From positions 55,100-119,099 of the forward strand of contig JAPOSC010000018.1 in the NCBI GenBank assembly GCA_026709935.1: a stretch of DNA of 64,000 nt, written 5' to 3'. How positions within the stretch are numbered: the stretch's first letter is position 1; each line of letters starts with the position of its first letter. The notes beneath the pieces were generated by a model. That model was given only the letters and a program-made list of their open reading frames with translations. It had not been told where the DNA came from and did no database searches. The position numbers and the translations under genes were made by a program. The DNA is from Thiotrichales bacterium. Lineage in GTDB: Bacteria; Pseudomonadota; Gammaproteobacteria; HK1. Below are positions 25,402 to 36,439 of the stretch, piece by piece.

Positions 25402-27465
25402 ATGCCCAGAAACCCGGAATTCGACATCCTCTTCGAACCGGTCCGGATCGGGCCGGTAACGGCGAGAAACCGCTTCTACCAGGTCCCCCACGCAAGCAGC
25501 ACCGGCGCCGACATGCCGAATACCCGCAAGGGCCTGCGCGCCATCCGGGCCGAGGGCGGCTGGGGGGTGGTGTGCACCGGCTACTGCTCCGTGCACCCGA
25601 CCGCGGACGACGCCCCCTTCCGCTACTCCCGGCTGTGGGACGACGAGGACGTGAGGAACCTCGCCCCGATGGTGGACGCGGTGCACGAGTATGGCGCGCT
25701 CGCCGGAGTGGAGCTGTTCCACGGGTCGAGCTTGACCAGCAACCGGGCCACGCGCGAGGTGCCGCTCTCTCCCTCGGGGCTGCCCAGGTTTCAGGTCGGG
25801 GGGCGCGGATCGTACCCCCAGCATCCGCGTGCGATGGACAAGGCCGACATCCGCAACCTGCGCACCTGGCAGGTGGACGCCGCGAAGCGGGCGAAAAGCG
25901 CCGGCTTCGACATCGTCTACATCTACGCGGGCATGAGCTTCGGACCCTTCCAGTTCATCTCCCGGCGCACCAACCGCCGCACCGACGAGTACGGGGGGTC
26001 GCTCGAGAATCGGGTGCGCCTGCTGCGCGAGATGATCGAGGAGACCCGGGAAGCGGTGGGCGACACCTGCGCAGTGGCGGTGCGCTTCTCGGTCGACGAA
26101 CTGATGGGCGAAGCGGGCCTGCAGTGGCACGACGAAGGGCGCGGGGTATTCGAGCTGATCGGAGAGCTGCCGGATCTCTGGGATCTCAAGACCTTCGGGT
26201 ACGAGGACAGCTCGAACGCGCGCTACTCCGACGAGGGCTACCAGGAACCCTACGTCGCCTTCGCGAAGCAGATGACCTCGAAGCCCGTGGTGGGCGTCGG
26301 ACGGTTCACCTCACCCGATGCGATGGTGTCGCAGGTCCGGCGCGGCGTACTCGATCTCATCGGCGCCGCCCGCCCCTCCATCGCGGACCCCTTCCTGCCG
26401 AAGAAGCTTGAGGAAGGCAGGGAGGACGACATCCGCGAGTGCATCGGCTGCAACATCTGCTATTCGTGCTACCACGAATCGGTCCCGATCCGCTGCACCC
26501 AGAACCCCACCATGGGCGAGGAATGGCGGCGGGACTGGCACCCCGAGCGGATCGACGCCCGCGCCTCCGACGACCGCGTGCTCGTGATCGGCGCGGGCCC
26601 CGCGGGCCTCGAAGCGGCGCGGGCGCTCGGCCAGCGGGGCTACGAGGTCACACTGGCCGAGGCAGGGACCGAGCTCGGAGGGCGCCTCCGCCACGAGTCG
26701 CGGCTCCCCGGTCTTTCCACCTGGATCCGGGTGCGGGACTGGCGTCGCGGACAGCTCGACAAACTTCCCAACGTCGAGGTGTACTTCGACAGTCGGCTCT
26801 CGCCGGAGCATGTGCTGGAGTTCGACTTTCCCCGCGTGGTGGTCGCGACCGGCGCCCGCTGGACGACCGCACTGTGCGATGCGCGTTCGGTCCCGATGCC
26901 CGCGACGTTCGGCGGCCGGGTCCTGACCCCTGACGACATCATGGCGGGCACCGAGGTCGTCTCGCCGGTGGTGCTGTTCGACTTCGATCAGTACTACATG
27001 GGCGGCTGCCTCGCGGAGCGGCTGGCGGAGCAAGGACACCGCGTCACCTACGTGACCCCGGCCGACGTGGTATCAGCCTGGTGCGCCTACACCCATGACC
27101 AGTGGTACGCGCAGCAGCGGCTCATCGAACTCGGGGTGACGATCCTCACCGGCGCCTTCGTCTCCGGCTTCGATGGCCGAACCGTCACTCTCTCCGGGCG
27201 CTATGCCGGTGAAGCCCGCACGCTGGAGGCCGCGAATCTGGTCGTGGTCGGCGCGAGAGAGCCGGAAGACACGCTGTACCGCATGCTCGCCGCCCGCCCG
27301 CAGGCGCTGAACGAGGCCGGGATTCGTACTCTGCAACGGATCGGCGACTGCGACGTGCCCGGCGCGGTGGTGCACGCCACCTACGCCGGTCACCGCCTCG
27401 CCCGGGAGTTCGACGCGAACGTCGCTCCCATGCGCTTAGAGCACGCCCGGCTGGACGCCATGTGA
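25402..27465 (+). CDS. Trimethylamine dehydrogenase-like FMN/4Fe-4S/FAD oxidoreductase
   Basis: A 687-residue multi-domain flavoprotein. Residues ~8-350 form an old-yellow-enzyme FMN barrel (RNRFYQVPHAS, GRFTSPDAMV). A 4Fe-4S cluster motif C-x2-C-x2-C-x2-C follows (CIGCNICYSC) plus the later RCTQNP. From about residue 393 comes a Rossmann domain with GAGPAGLEAARAL and a C-terminal dinucleotide-binding fold. This architecture is that of trimethylamine/dimethylamine dehydrogenases and of demethylating enzymes of betaine-like compounds, so N-demethylation of a methylated amine is likely. The BCCT betaine transporter elsewhere in the window fits loosely. The substrate is inferred, not shown. Confidence 0.88.
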   Translation: MPRNPEFDILFEPVRIGPVTARNRFYQVPHASSTGADMPNTRKGLRAIRAEGGWGVVCTGYCSVHPTADDAPFRYSRLWDDEDVRNLAPMVDAVHEYGALAGVELFHGSSLTSNRATREVPLSPSGLPRFQVGGRGSYPQHPRAMDKADIRNLRTWQVDAAKRAKSAGFDIVYIYAGMSFGPFQFISRRTNRRTDEYGGSLENRVRLLREMIEETREAVGDTCAVAVRFSVDELMGEAGLQWHDEGRGVFELIGELPDLWDLKTFGYEDSSNARYSDEGYQEPYVAFAKQMTSKPVVGVGRFTSPDAMVSQVRRGVLDLIGAARPSIADPFLPKKLEEGREDDIRECIGCNICYSCYHESVPIRCTQNPTMGEEWRRDWHPERIDARASDDRVLVIGAGPAGLEAARALGQRGYEVTLAEAGTELGGRLRHESRLPGLSTWIRVRDWRRGQLDKLPNVEVYFDSRLSPEHVLEFDFPRVVVATGARWTTALCDARSVPMPATFGGRVLTPDDIMAGTEVVSPVVLFDFDQYYMGGCLAERLAEQGHRVTYVTPADVVSAWCAYTHDQWYAQQRLIELGVTILTGAFVSGFDGRTVTLSGRYAGEARTLEAANLVVVGAREPEDTLYRMLAARPQALNEAGIRTLQRIGDCDVPGAVVHATYAGHRLAREFDANVAPMRLEHARLDAM

Positions 27466-27507
27466 GAGGCAGCGGCCCGCCCTGCATAGTCCAACGGTGG
27501 TCGTAAC

Positions 27508-28674
27508 CTACACCTGCCCGGCCAGCGCCGCCTTCACCTCTCGGTCGCTCATCCCCACTTTGCGCGCTGCCTTGAGGATGTCCTCCCACACCCCTTCCGA
27601 GAGTGGCAGACCGCTCTTGGTGCGTTCGGCCATCGTCATGCGCTCTTTCTCGCCGGGCACCAGCACTTCGCCGCCCGGAGGTGCCGGTCGGGCGGCCTTC
27701 CAGTAGTCAACGTAAGCACTCACTTCGCGCGCGAACCAGTCGTCGGAGTGGAACGCACCGACCTGCATGTAGATCGAGAACATTCCGTTGCAGAACCGGC
27801 GCTTGCCGGTGTCGCCAAGCGCGGCGGCGGTGCCGGAGCCGGTCAGGGCGCCACCGAACATCTCCATGAAGAAGTTGAGTCCGGACCCCTTGTGGAGACC
27901 GAACGCGGCCAGGGCGCCGGGGCCCGCGTGCGGGTCGGGAGTGCGTCCCTCCGGGGTTTCGCCGTAGAGGGGGCGGGGGTCCGAGGTGTAGCTGCCGTCC
28001 GCATCCACCAGCGCATCCGCAGGCAGGGGTTTGCCGCCGTGCAGGGCGACCATGGCCTTGCCTTCCGCCACCACCGAGGTGGCGAAGTCGTGGATGATCG
28101 GTGGCTCGCCGGGGCGCGGCACCCCGGCGCAGAACGGCGAGGTGCTGCCGCGGCGCTCGATCGCCCCGAAGGGCGCGACGATCAGACTCCCGCGCACGTT
28201 CACCATGTGGATGGACGCGCAGTTCGCCTCCGCCGCCCGCTCCGCCCAGTCCCCGATGCGCCCGAGGTGCCCGGCGTTCTTCAGCGCGGTGACCGCCACC
28301 CCGTGCCGGCGCGCCTTCTCCACCCCGAGGTCCACCGTCTGCTCGCCGACCGTCTGTCCGAAGCCGTAGCCGCCGTCGACGATGGCGATCGCTTCGGTCT
28401 CCCGCTCCACCGTGATGCGTTGCCCCGGCCGGACCTTGTCGGCTTCCATCCACTCCAGGTAGCGGCGGGTGCGGAGCACCCCGTGCGAATCGTGCCCGCG
28501 CAGGTTGGCGCCGGTGAGCCGCCACGCGATGCGCCGGGCTTCCTCGGCGTCGCAACCCGCACGCTCGAAGATCGCACCGACGAAGCGCTCCATCGCCGGC
28601 GCGTCGACATGGACCTGTCCGTCCGCGCGACGAACGGCGGGGCTTGCTTCGGTCTCCGTGCCTCGGCTGCTCAT
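27508..28674 (-). CDS. Malate/L-lactate dehydrogenase family (Ldh_2) oxidoreductase
   Basis: A 388-residue NAD(P)-dependent dehydrogenase of the Ldh_2 (YlbC/YiaK/ComC) family, which oxidises 2-hydroxy acids. Typical stretches: NLRGHDSHGVLR near residue 58, VVDGGYGFGQ-like IVDGGYGFGQ, NAGHLGRIGDWAE with the catalytic histidine, and FGLHKGSGL near residue 255. The ATG at 28674 overlaps the stop of the upstream aldolase by four bases, so the two are coupled. The combination of an HpaI-type aldolase and an Ldh_2 enzyme suggests sugar acid or 2-keto acid breakdown. Confidence 0.88.
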   Translation of the reverse strand: MSSRGTETEASPAVRRADGQVHVDAPAMERFVGAIFERAGCDAEEARRIAWRLTGANLRGHDSHGVLRTRRYLEWMEADKVRPGQRITVERETEAIAIVDGGYGFGQTVGEQTVDLGVEKARRHGVAVTALKNAGHLGRIGDWAERAAEANCASIHMVNVRGSLIVAPFGAIERRGSTSPFCAGVPRPGEPPIIHDFATSVVAEGKAMVALHGGKPLPADALVDADGSYTSDPRPLYGETPEGRTPDPHAGPGALAAFGLHKGSGLNFFMEMFGGALTGSGTAAALGDTGKRRFCNGMFSIYMQVGAFHSDDWFAREVSAYVDYWKAARPAPPGGEVLVPGEKERMTMAERTKSGLPLSEGVWEDILKAARKVGMSDREVKAALAGQV

Positions 28675-29426
28675 CCGCGCGCCTCGGCGAGGGCGCTCGC
28701 GCAAGCCGCACTGTAGATGCGGATCTCGCTGCCAAGGGTCACGAGATCGAAGCCCATGCCGAGCATCCGCTTCGCGTACGACGGGGCCAGGCAGTGGATG
28801 CCGCAGCGGATGCCGGCGCCCTTGCACGCGGCGAGAATCCGCCCGACCGCCTCGACCACCACCGGCTCGTCCGGGTCCAGCTTCGGAACATGGCCCATGG
28901 AGAGCGCCAGGTCGGCCGGGCCGATGTAGACGCCGGTGAGCCCCGGGGTGGTAGCGATCGCCTCCACGTTCGCGAGCGCTTCGACCGTCTCCACCATCGC
29001 GAGAGTGATCACGGTGTCGTTGGCCTTCGCGACGTAGTCCGCGCCGTAGACGAGCGATGCACGGGTGGGGCCGAAGCTCCGCGTGCCGACCGGCGCGTAG
29101 TTGGCGTAGCGCACCAGGCGCTCCGCGTCGGCCCGGGTGTTGACCATAGGGCAGATGATCCCGAGCGCTCCCGCGTCGAGCAGCTTCATGATGATGCCCG
29201 GCTCCAGCCACGGCACCCGCGCCATCGGGGTCGAATCGCTCGCCGCCAGCGCCTGGAGCATGGAGAGCGCCGCCTGGTAGTCGTTCAGGCCGTGCTGGAG
29301 GTCGATGGTCACGGAGTCGAACCCGGCCTTGCCGGTGACTTCGGCGATGACCGCGTTGGGGGCGGAGAGCCATCCGTTGACGGCGCCCCGGCCATCGTTC
29401 CAGATGTCGTGCAGCTTGGTCTTCAA
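28671..29426 (-). CDS. HpcH/HpaI-family aldolase (2,4-dihydroxyhept-2-ene-1,7-dioic acid aldolase type)
   Basis: A 251-residue class II aldolase of the HpaI/GarL type, which cleaves 2-keto-3-deoxy acids to pyruvate and an aldehyde. Signatures: GWLSAPNAVIAEV, FDSVTIDLQHG with the family's GFD-x7-HG pattern, LDAGALGIICPMVNT, RSFGPTRA, VETVEALAN and YIGPADLALSMG near residue 170. It overlaps the Ldh_2 dehydrogenase by four bases and is the first gene of that two-gene operon. It is distinct from the CitE-like lyase at 23289. Confidence 0.9.
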   Translation of the reverse strand: MKTKLHDIWNDGRGAVNGWLSAPNAVIAEVTGKAGFDSVTIDLQHGLNDYQAALSMLQALAASDSTPMARVPWLEPGIIMKLLDAGALGIICPMVNTRADAERLVRYANYAPVGTRSFGPTRASLVYGADYVAKANDTVITLAMVETVEALANVEAIATTPGLTGVYIGPADLALSMGHVPKLDPDEPVVVEAVGRILAACKGAGIRCGIHCLAPSYAKRMLGMGFDLVTLGSEIRIYSAACASALAEARG

Positions 29427-29767
29427 GGCAATGCTCCTCGGCGAGATGAAGGGCTCATGGGCTTGCAGATCACGGGATCACAGACCACGGGCTTACGGGT
29501 GCAGCATGTCGGCGTGGCGGCGGTACTATAATTCACTGCACGTCATCAGGAATCATCCTCCGATGCGCGACAGCCGTTCCCGCCAGATCGGAACCGACGC
29601 TCGAATTTGTCCCGACGAGACGCTCCGGAGGCCGGAATCTCGTCGGAACCGCACTCCGGGCCGACCCTTCGGAGCATCAGCGGGAATGGCTGGCTGCGCG
29701 AGAACGCTTCCCCCTCCGTCGATATCGCCGTCGTCGCAACGACCGTGCGCTGCGTGACCCACCCCCG
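29427..29767. promoter_or_regulatory. 341-base divergent intergenic region with candidate -10 for hutU
   Basis: Lies between the divergent aldolase and hutU genes. A perfect TATAAT is at 29527-29532 on the plus strand, but no good -35 is found at the usual distance; transcription from here would leave a leader of about 230 bases. No gene or clear hairpin is seen in the rest. Confidence 0.3.
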
Positions 29768-31438
<1,671 letters not shown>

Positions 31439-31533
31439 CGGAAAGCCACCCGGGATCGATCAACTTCGGACGGGTCTTCCGGCCAAAGTCCCGAGGGGAG
31501 TCCGGGCGCACGGCCGGCGAGGCCGCAGCCTCC

Positions 31534-32346
31534 TCAGCCCGGAGAAGCGGAGGCCGCCGCCCGTTCCAGTCCGACGGCGATGGTGTCGAGATACTTCCGC
31601 ACCGACTCCGAGAGGCCGAAGTCCAGGGCATCGGCGATCAGCGCGTGGCCGATGGAGACCTCGTCGATGTCGCCGATGGCGATGAACGCGGCGAGATTGT
31701 CGAGGTCGAGATCGTGCCCGGCATTGACGCCGAGGCCGAGCCGCGTCGCGCACCGGGTCGCGTCGAGGTAGGTCTGCCGGCAGGCCCGAGTCTCCGGGTG
31801 GTCGAGTCCGTGGCGCTCGGCGAGATCGGCATAGGGGCCGGTGTAGAGCTCGATGCGGTCCGCCCCGCATTCCTTCGCCCGCGCGATCTGCGCCTCGACC
31901 GGATCCATGAACAGGCTGACGCGCGCCCCCCAGCCCTGATAGCGAGCGATGATCTCCGCCACCCGCGCGGCTTCCGCAGGGTCGGACAGATCCCAGCCGT
32001 GATCGGAGGTGAGCTGGGCGTCGCTGTCGGGGACCAGCGTCGCCTGGTGCGGGCGGGCGGATTCGATGAGGTGGTCGAACCCCGGATAGCCGTTGTCGCG
32101 CGGCCCGGCGGCAGGGTTGCCCTCGATGTTGAACTCGATGCCCGGATGGTCGCCGGCGAGCATCTGCGCCAGCGCATGCACATCGTCCGGCCGGATGTGA
32201 CGCTGATCGGGCCGCGGATGCACGGTGATACCCTGCGCGCCAGCGGTGATGATGGTCCAAGCCGCCTCACGGACACTCGGCCGGCTCCTCTCACGGGCGT
32301 TGCGCAGCCACGCGATCTTGTTGACGTTGACCGAGAGCGCGGTCAT
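31534..32346 (-). CDS. pdxJ: Pyridoxine 5'-phosphate synthase
   Basis: A 270-residue PdxJ, which makes pyridoxine 5'-phosphate from 1-deoxyxylulose 5-phosphate and the amino-acetone phosphate product of PdxA. Motifs: LSVNVNKIAWLRNAR at the N-terminus, AGAQGITVHPRPDQRHI, EFNIEGNP, ELYTGPYA, LGVNAGHDLDLDN and EVSIGHALIADAL. The N-terminal NK in place of the more usual DH marks a known subclass. It is somewhat longer than the ~245 residues of well-studied members, mostly in the middle and at the tail. ATG at 32346 has a CGGAG site upstream; it follows the desaturase gene by 43 bases. Confidence 0.92.
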   Translation of the reverse strand: MTALSVNVNKIAWLRNARERSRPSVREAAWTIITAGAQGITVHPRPDQRHIRPDDVHALAQMLAGDHPGIEFNIEGNPAAGPRDNGYPGFDHLIESARPHQATLVPDSDAQLTSDHGWDLSDPAEAARVAEIIARYQGWGARVSLFMDPVEAQIARAKECGADRIELYTGPYADLAERHGLDHPETRACRQTYLDATRCATRLGLGVNAGHDLDLDNLAAFIAIGDIDEVSIGHALIADALDFGLSESVRKYLDTIAVGLERAAASASPG

Positions 32347-32389
32347 GAGCGGGCTCCGAAAATCGCCGATATATTCGAGTTCGCGCAAC

Positions 32390-33358
32390 TTACCGCAGGC
32401 GGCGCACCAGCGCACGGTGCACGCTGGCGTATCCCTTCGGTTGCTCCCGAATGTACGGGGCGAGCGCCGTGTGCGCCCGGGGCAGCGCGTGGAAGGGAAT
32501 CGCTGCGTACGCGTGATGCTCGGCGTGGTACGGCATGTTCCATGCGAGGAAGCGGACGGCAGCGTTGGTGTGGACGGTGCGCGAGTTCGCGAGCATGTCC
32601 GGGACCATCGGGCAGCCGGTGTGCTCGGCGAGGAGGTAGAGCCTCAGCATGGGCTGGCCGAGCACGGCAGGCAACAGCCAGATCCACAGCACCGCCGCGC
32701 TGCCGGCGACGACGGAGGCCACGCCAACCGCGAGGTAGCTGGCGAGATGGAGCCGCGCCTCGCGCACGACGCCCGCGCGCTCCGACGGGCCGATGTACGG
32801 CTCCGTCACACGTCCGGTCGCGTGAGTCAGCATGGTGCGAATCTGGGAGATCCAATACGGGCCGCCGCTCACATGCCACAGATACGCGCGCCAGGTCCCG
32901 GGCGGAGTGACGGCAAGCTCCGGGTCGCGTTCGGGGTCCTGCGTGTAACGGTGGTGCTCCAGGTGGAACGCCCGGAAGTAACGCGACGGGAGCAGGAGGA
33001 GCCATCCGCACCCGCTCGACACCACGCGGTTGATCCAGCGGCTCCGGAAGGCGGTGTAGTGCACCGTCTCGTGCAGCGGCGCGAAGAGGAAGACAAGCGT
33101 GGTGCCGTAGAGCCATGCGGCGGGAAGCATCCACGCGGTGTCGAATGCGCCGGCGTAGACCGCGCCCGCCCCGGCAATGGCCAGGATGTGCAGCGCGAGG
33201 CGCACAAGCCCCTTGCGGTCCGAGCGCTCGACCAGGGTGGAAAGCTCCAGGGTGGAAAGCTCCAGGGCGGAAAGCGCGCAGTCCGGAAGACGCCCGGCGC
33301 CACGCGCCGGCATCTCGCCGCCATCCCTGACCGGAGTCTCGACGGAGGAGTCAGTCAT
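32390..33358 (-). CDS. Fatty acid desaturase family membrane protein
   Basis: A 322-residue di-iron membrane protein with three histidine boxes: HETVH, HLEHH (in a FRAFHLEHHRYTQ stretch) and HAEHH near the C-terminus, plus four hydrophobic segments. The HET-x-H-TAF and RYTQDPERDPELA stretches align with the other desaturase of the window (24388-25377), so the two are paralogues. ATG at 33358 is preferred to the adjacent upstream GTG. The N-terminal ~50 residues before the first membrane segment are a variable extension holding a 15-base tandem repeat. It is just upstream of pdxJ and may be co-transcribed with it. Confidence 0.85.
   Translation of the reverse strand: MTDSSVETPVRDGGEMPARGAGRLPDCALSALELSTLELSTLVERSDRKGLVRLALHILAIAGAGAVYAGAFDTAWMLPAAWLYGTTLVFLFAPLHETVHYTAFRSRWINRVVSSGCGWLLLLPSRYFRAFHLEHHRYTQDPERDPELAVTPPGTWRAYLWHVSGGPYWISQIRTMLTHATGRVTEPYIGPSERAGVVREARLHLASYLAVGVASVVAGSAAVLWIWLLPAVLGQPMLRLYLLAEHTGCPMVPDMLANSRTVHTNAAVRFLAWNMPYHAEHHAYAAIPFHALPRAHTALAPYIREQPKGYASVHRALVRRLR
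33232..33276. repeat. Three copies of a 15-bp tandem repeat in the desaturase N-terminus
   Basis: The unit ccagggtggaaagct begins at 33232 and 33247, with a slightly changed third copy at 33262. On the minus strand it encodes repeated LELST units in the variable N-terminal extension and keeps the frame. Confidence 0.9.
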
Positions 33359-33610
33359 CACTCACTTCCCGGCGCATGCATCGGCGTTGACGGTGAAGCG
33401 GTGACGGTGGATTTCCACTACGGCCATGGCGGGCGCTGATGGAGGGCTCCTCGAACGACGTTCAGAATATCACGCGCTCACGGTCACATCGCTCGATGCG
33501 AGCGGGGCGTGGAGCACATGCCCGGCCGCAAGTTTGAGCGCCGAAACGGACTGTGTACGATTCATACACATACGATCGAACCCTTGGCGCCGCCACCCGA
33601 ACACCGGCCG

Positions 33611-35089
33611 CTACGGGGGCGGGAGCCCCAGGTTCACGGTCACGCTCTTCTTCTGGGTGAAGCTGTCGAGCATGCCTTCCAGAGAGAATTCACGTCCGAT
33701 CCCGCTCTGTTTGACGCCGCCGTAGGACTGGCCGATCACCTGCCCCGCGCCCTGGTTGACCTGCACCCAGCCCGCCTCGACCCGGTGCGCGGTGCGCAGC
33801 GCCTGCCCGATATCGCGCGACCAGACGAAGGCGGCAAGCCCGTAGTGGCTGTCGTTGGCCATGCGGACCGCGTCGTCGATGTGCTCCCAGCGAATGGCCA
33901 CTAGCACCGGACCGAAGATCTCCTCGCGGGCGAGGCGCCAGTCGTTCGAGGCGTCGGCGAAGATGGTGGGACACGCGAAGAACCCTTCGCTCAGCGGGCC
34001 GGTCTCCGGCGGGCGCCCGCCCATCACGAGCCGCGCGTCGGAGCGGCCGAGCCCTTCCTCGACGTAGCTGCACACCTTCGTGAACTGCTTCTCGTTGATG
34101 ATCGCGCCCATGTCGGTGGACTCGTCCAGCGGGTCGCCGAGCTTGAGCGTCGAGGTGCGCTCGACGAGCCGCTCCAGGAACGCGTCGAAGATGCTTGCGT
34201 GCAGGAACAGACGCGAGCCTGCGGTGCACGACTGGCTCTGCCGGGTGAAGCGCATCGCGTTGATGATGCCCTCGACCGCCCAGTCCTCGTTCGCATCGGG
34301 GAACACGATGGAAGGGCTCTTGCCGCCGAGCTCCAGCGACACCGGCACGATGCGCCGGGCCGCCTGCTCCATGATCCGCTTCCCGACCTCGGTGGAGCCG
34401 GTGAAGGAGAGCTTGCGCACGCCCGGGTGGGCACCGAGCGCGGCACCACAGTCCTCGCCGTAGCCGGTCAGCACGTTGAGCACCGACGGCGGCAGATGCT
34501 CCTGGCATACGCCGGCAAGCATGAGCACCCCGAGCGGCGCATCCTCCGCCGCCTTCAGCACCAGGGTGTTCCCCGCACAGAGCGCTGGGGCGATCTTGAG
34601 CGCGGCCAGCAACACCGGCGCGTTCCACGGGATGATCGCGCCCACCACCCCGATGGGTTCGCGCCGCGAGTAGCTCAGCAGATGCTCGCCGAGAGGCAGG
34701 GTCTCGCCCTTCAGCTCGCTCGCGAGCCCGCCGAAGTAGCGGAAGATGTCTGCGGTCAGCCCCGCCTCCCCCCGCGCCTGGGTGCGAAGCGCGTTGCCGG
34801 TCTCGGTGGCGATGATGCGCCCGAGTTCCTCCGTCCTTGCCTCGACCGCATCGGCGATCCGGAGCAGCATCCGACCGCGATCGCGCGGCGGCACGTCGCG
34901 CCAGCCCGCAAACGCCTCCGTCGCGGCCTTGACCGCCCGGTCCACATCCTCCGCGCCGCCGCGCGGCACATGCGCGAAGATGCTGCGGTTCGCGGGGTTC
35001 TGCACCGGGATGGTCTCGCCGGAAGCGCTGTCGACACGCTCGCCGCCGAGCAACATGCGGTGCGCGTCGGGGACGTAGGGTTCCTGCAT
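33611..35089 (-). CDS. NAD(P)-dependent aldehyde dehydrogenase
   Basis: A 492-residue aldehyde dehydrogenase, full length. It shows IPWNAPVLLAALKIAPAL, LSFTGSTEVGKRI, the catalytic glutamate in LELGGKSP near residue 255, the catalytic cysteine in SQSCTAGS near residue 289, and EEIFGPVL near residue 390. The substrate is unknown; the sequence is closest in style to betaine aldehyde or phenylacetaldehyde-type enzymes. ATG at 35089 is taken as start with GGAGC upstream. It is a single-gene unit as far as can be seen: 253 bases separate it from the next gene downstream (the desaturase) and 327 from the fragment upstream. Confidence 0.93.
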   Translation of the reverse strand: MQEPYVPDAHRMLLGGERVDSASGETIPVQNPANRSIFAHVPRGGAEDVDRAVKAATEAFAGWRDVPPRDRGRMLLRIADAVEARTEELGRIIATETGNALRTQARGEAGLTADIFRYFGGLASELKGETLPLGEHLLSYSRREPIGVVGAIIPWNAPVLLAALKIAPALCAGNTLVLKAAEDAPLGVLMLAGVCQEHLPPSVLNVLTGYGEDCGAALGAHPGVRKLSFTGSTEVGKRIMEQAARRIVPVSLELGGKSPSIVFPDANEDWAVEGIINAMRFTRQSQSCTAGSRLFLHASIFDAFLERLVERTSTLKLGDPLDESTDMGAIINEKQFTKVCSYVEEGLGRSDARLVMGGRPPETGPLSEGFFACPTIFADASNDWRLAREEIFGPVLVAIRWEHIDDAVRMANDSHYGLAAFVWSRDIGQALRTAHRVEAGWVQVNQGAGQVIGQSYGGVKQSGIGREFSLEGMLDSFTQKKSVTVNLGLPPP

Positions 35090-35416
35090 GATGCAATGCT
35101 CCGATGGCGGGGTGGCGAGAGCGTGCATCGGCAGAGGAGGAGGATCAACCGCTCCGTTCGCCGACTCGGCACTGTCGTGGATGAGCTTCTTCGTGCGCAA
35201 AGCAGCCGGAGAAGTACACGGTGAGTCGGTGACGCGGACAAAGCAAGCGGCCTGACCTGCCGCGCGAGTGGCAGCGTCGCATCGGGTCGATGTGCGTCGC
35301 GGGCGGCGGTAGGATTTAGCCGGGTGCTGCGAACGCTCCCGTTGACCGGCGGCACCCGCCCTTCGTAGCGTGCGCACGGCACCGCACCCACCTTCTTGCG
35401 GTGGTGAATCGAACAT
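35090..35416. other. 327-base intergenic stretch, nothing recognised
   Basis: Between the ALDH start and the end of the broken ATPase. I see no coding frame with gene-like composition, no hairpin of note and no tRNA. Confidence 0.5.
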
Positions 35417-36146
35417 TCAGTGGTGGCCGTTCACGAGCCGCCCTTGCCACAGCGCATCCAGAAATGCGTCCCAGGGCATGATCTCGATACTGCCCACGAG
35501 GCGGCGCACGGGCTCCAGGCACACCAGCAGGCGGCGTTCGGCGATGCCTTCCTCGTCAAACGCGGCAAGACCCCGCCAGTCGCGGGCGCCGACATGGGCC
35601 TTCGCCTTCACTTCGACGGCCAGGCCCTGAAACACGAAATCCACCTCGAATCCGGATTTCGAGCGCCAGTAACCGGGCGGGTCAAGCTGATGGTAGCTGC
35701 AGTAGGCGGCGATCTCCTGGTGGATGAAGCTCTCGAAGGCTTCCCCGTATTCCGGCGTGCCCGGCGCCAGCCCCCGGCGGCCCTGCAGGTGCCGCGCCAG
35801 ACCGATGTCGAACAGGTAGTACTTCGAGGTGGACACCGCCTTGCGCTTGCGGGTCTGCGTCATGGCCGGCACCTCGCGGGCGATGAATGTGTCCTTGAGG
35901 ATGTCGTAGTAGGCTCTCGCCGTGGACGCGGGCACCTGCGTATCGCTTGCGAATCCTGCGAAGTTGATCATCCGCCCGTGGCTCAACGCGGCGGCCCTCA
36001 GAAAGCGGCTGAACGCACCGACGTTGCGCACCACCGCTGCGGATCAGCGTGGACTTGCCGGTTTGACGGGGTCCGAACAGAAAGCAGGATTTGCTCGCCA
36101 GCACGGGCGCGATCCGGAGATGGCGGGGCACTTCGGGCGGGGACAT
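35417..36146 (-). pseudogene. DUF4143-type AAA ATPase with internal deletion and frameshift
   Basis: The N-terminus from ATG 36146 reads SPPEVPRHLRIAPVL and the Walker A motif GPRQTGKSTLI, then breaks near 36043. The sequence continues in another frame from 36034 with the C-terminal half: MINFAGFASDTQVPASTA, YDILKDTFI, KYYLFDIGLARHLQG and FEVDFVFQ, which is the DUF4143 helix-turn-helix and nuclease-like domain. About 150-200 residues of the ATPase core are missing. Intact proteins are ~380-430 residues. This is decay, not a sequencing slip alone, because a whole segment is lost. Confidence 0.8.
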
Positions 36147-36180
36147 TGATGACAACCCGCAGCTCTGATGCTGAATATCA

Positions 36181-36211
36181 TGACAATCGACAATAAATAC
36201 GTCAATTGTCA
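36181..36211. promoter_or_regulatory. Inverted repeat upstream of the broken ATPase
   Basis: The arms tgacaat and attgtca are separated by 17 bases, 35 bases upstream of the ATPase start. A TTGACG that could serve as -35 on the minus strand overlaps it. It could be an operator left from the intact gene. Confidence 0.3.
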
Positions 36212-36346
36212 CGAAACGGTCACTATGAATCCCCGTCAGTCCAGAGCTTGTGTGAGCTCGATGACGGTGAGTCGGTGGTCGACTGTTCCATGCCTCGCTC
36301 ACCATAGGTCTGGCTCGTCTGCCGATCATGACAGAATCGACACTAG

Positions 36347-36439
36347 AGCGTCGCACTGACACTCGGCACATTGCTGGAGAAGGGCGAGCCGTGGGACGAG
36401 GCCGCGGTGGATGAATGGCTCCTCGCGTACGATGGATGA
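36347..36439 (+). pseudogene. C-terminal gene remnant, ~30 residues
   Basis: A frame without a start reads into LGTLLEKGEPWDEAAVDEWL and stops with TGA at 36437. The composition is gene-like and unlike the other frames. It overlaps the thioesterase start by a few bases. The family is not recognised. It may simply be chance. Confidence 0.3.

Noticed and set aside
33551..33567. Short palindrome gtgta/tacac as an operator
   Set aside because: Five-base arms are too short to support a claim; no regulator gene is adjacent.
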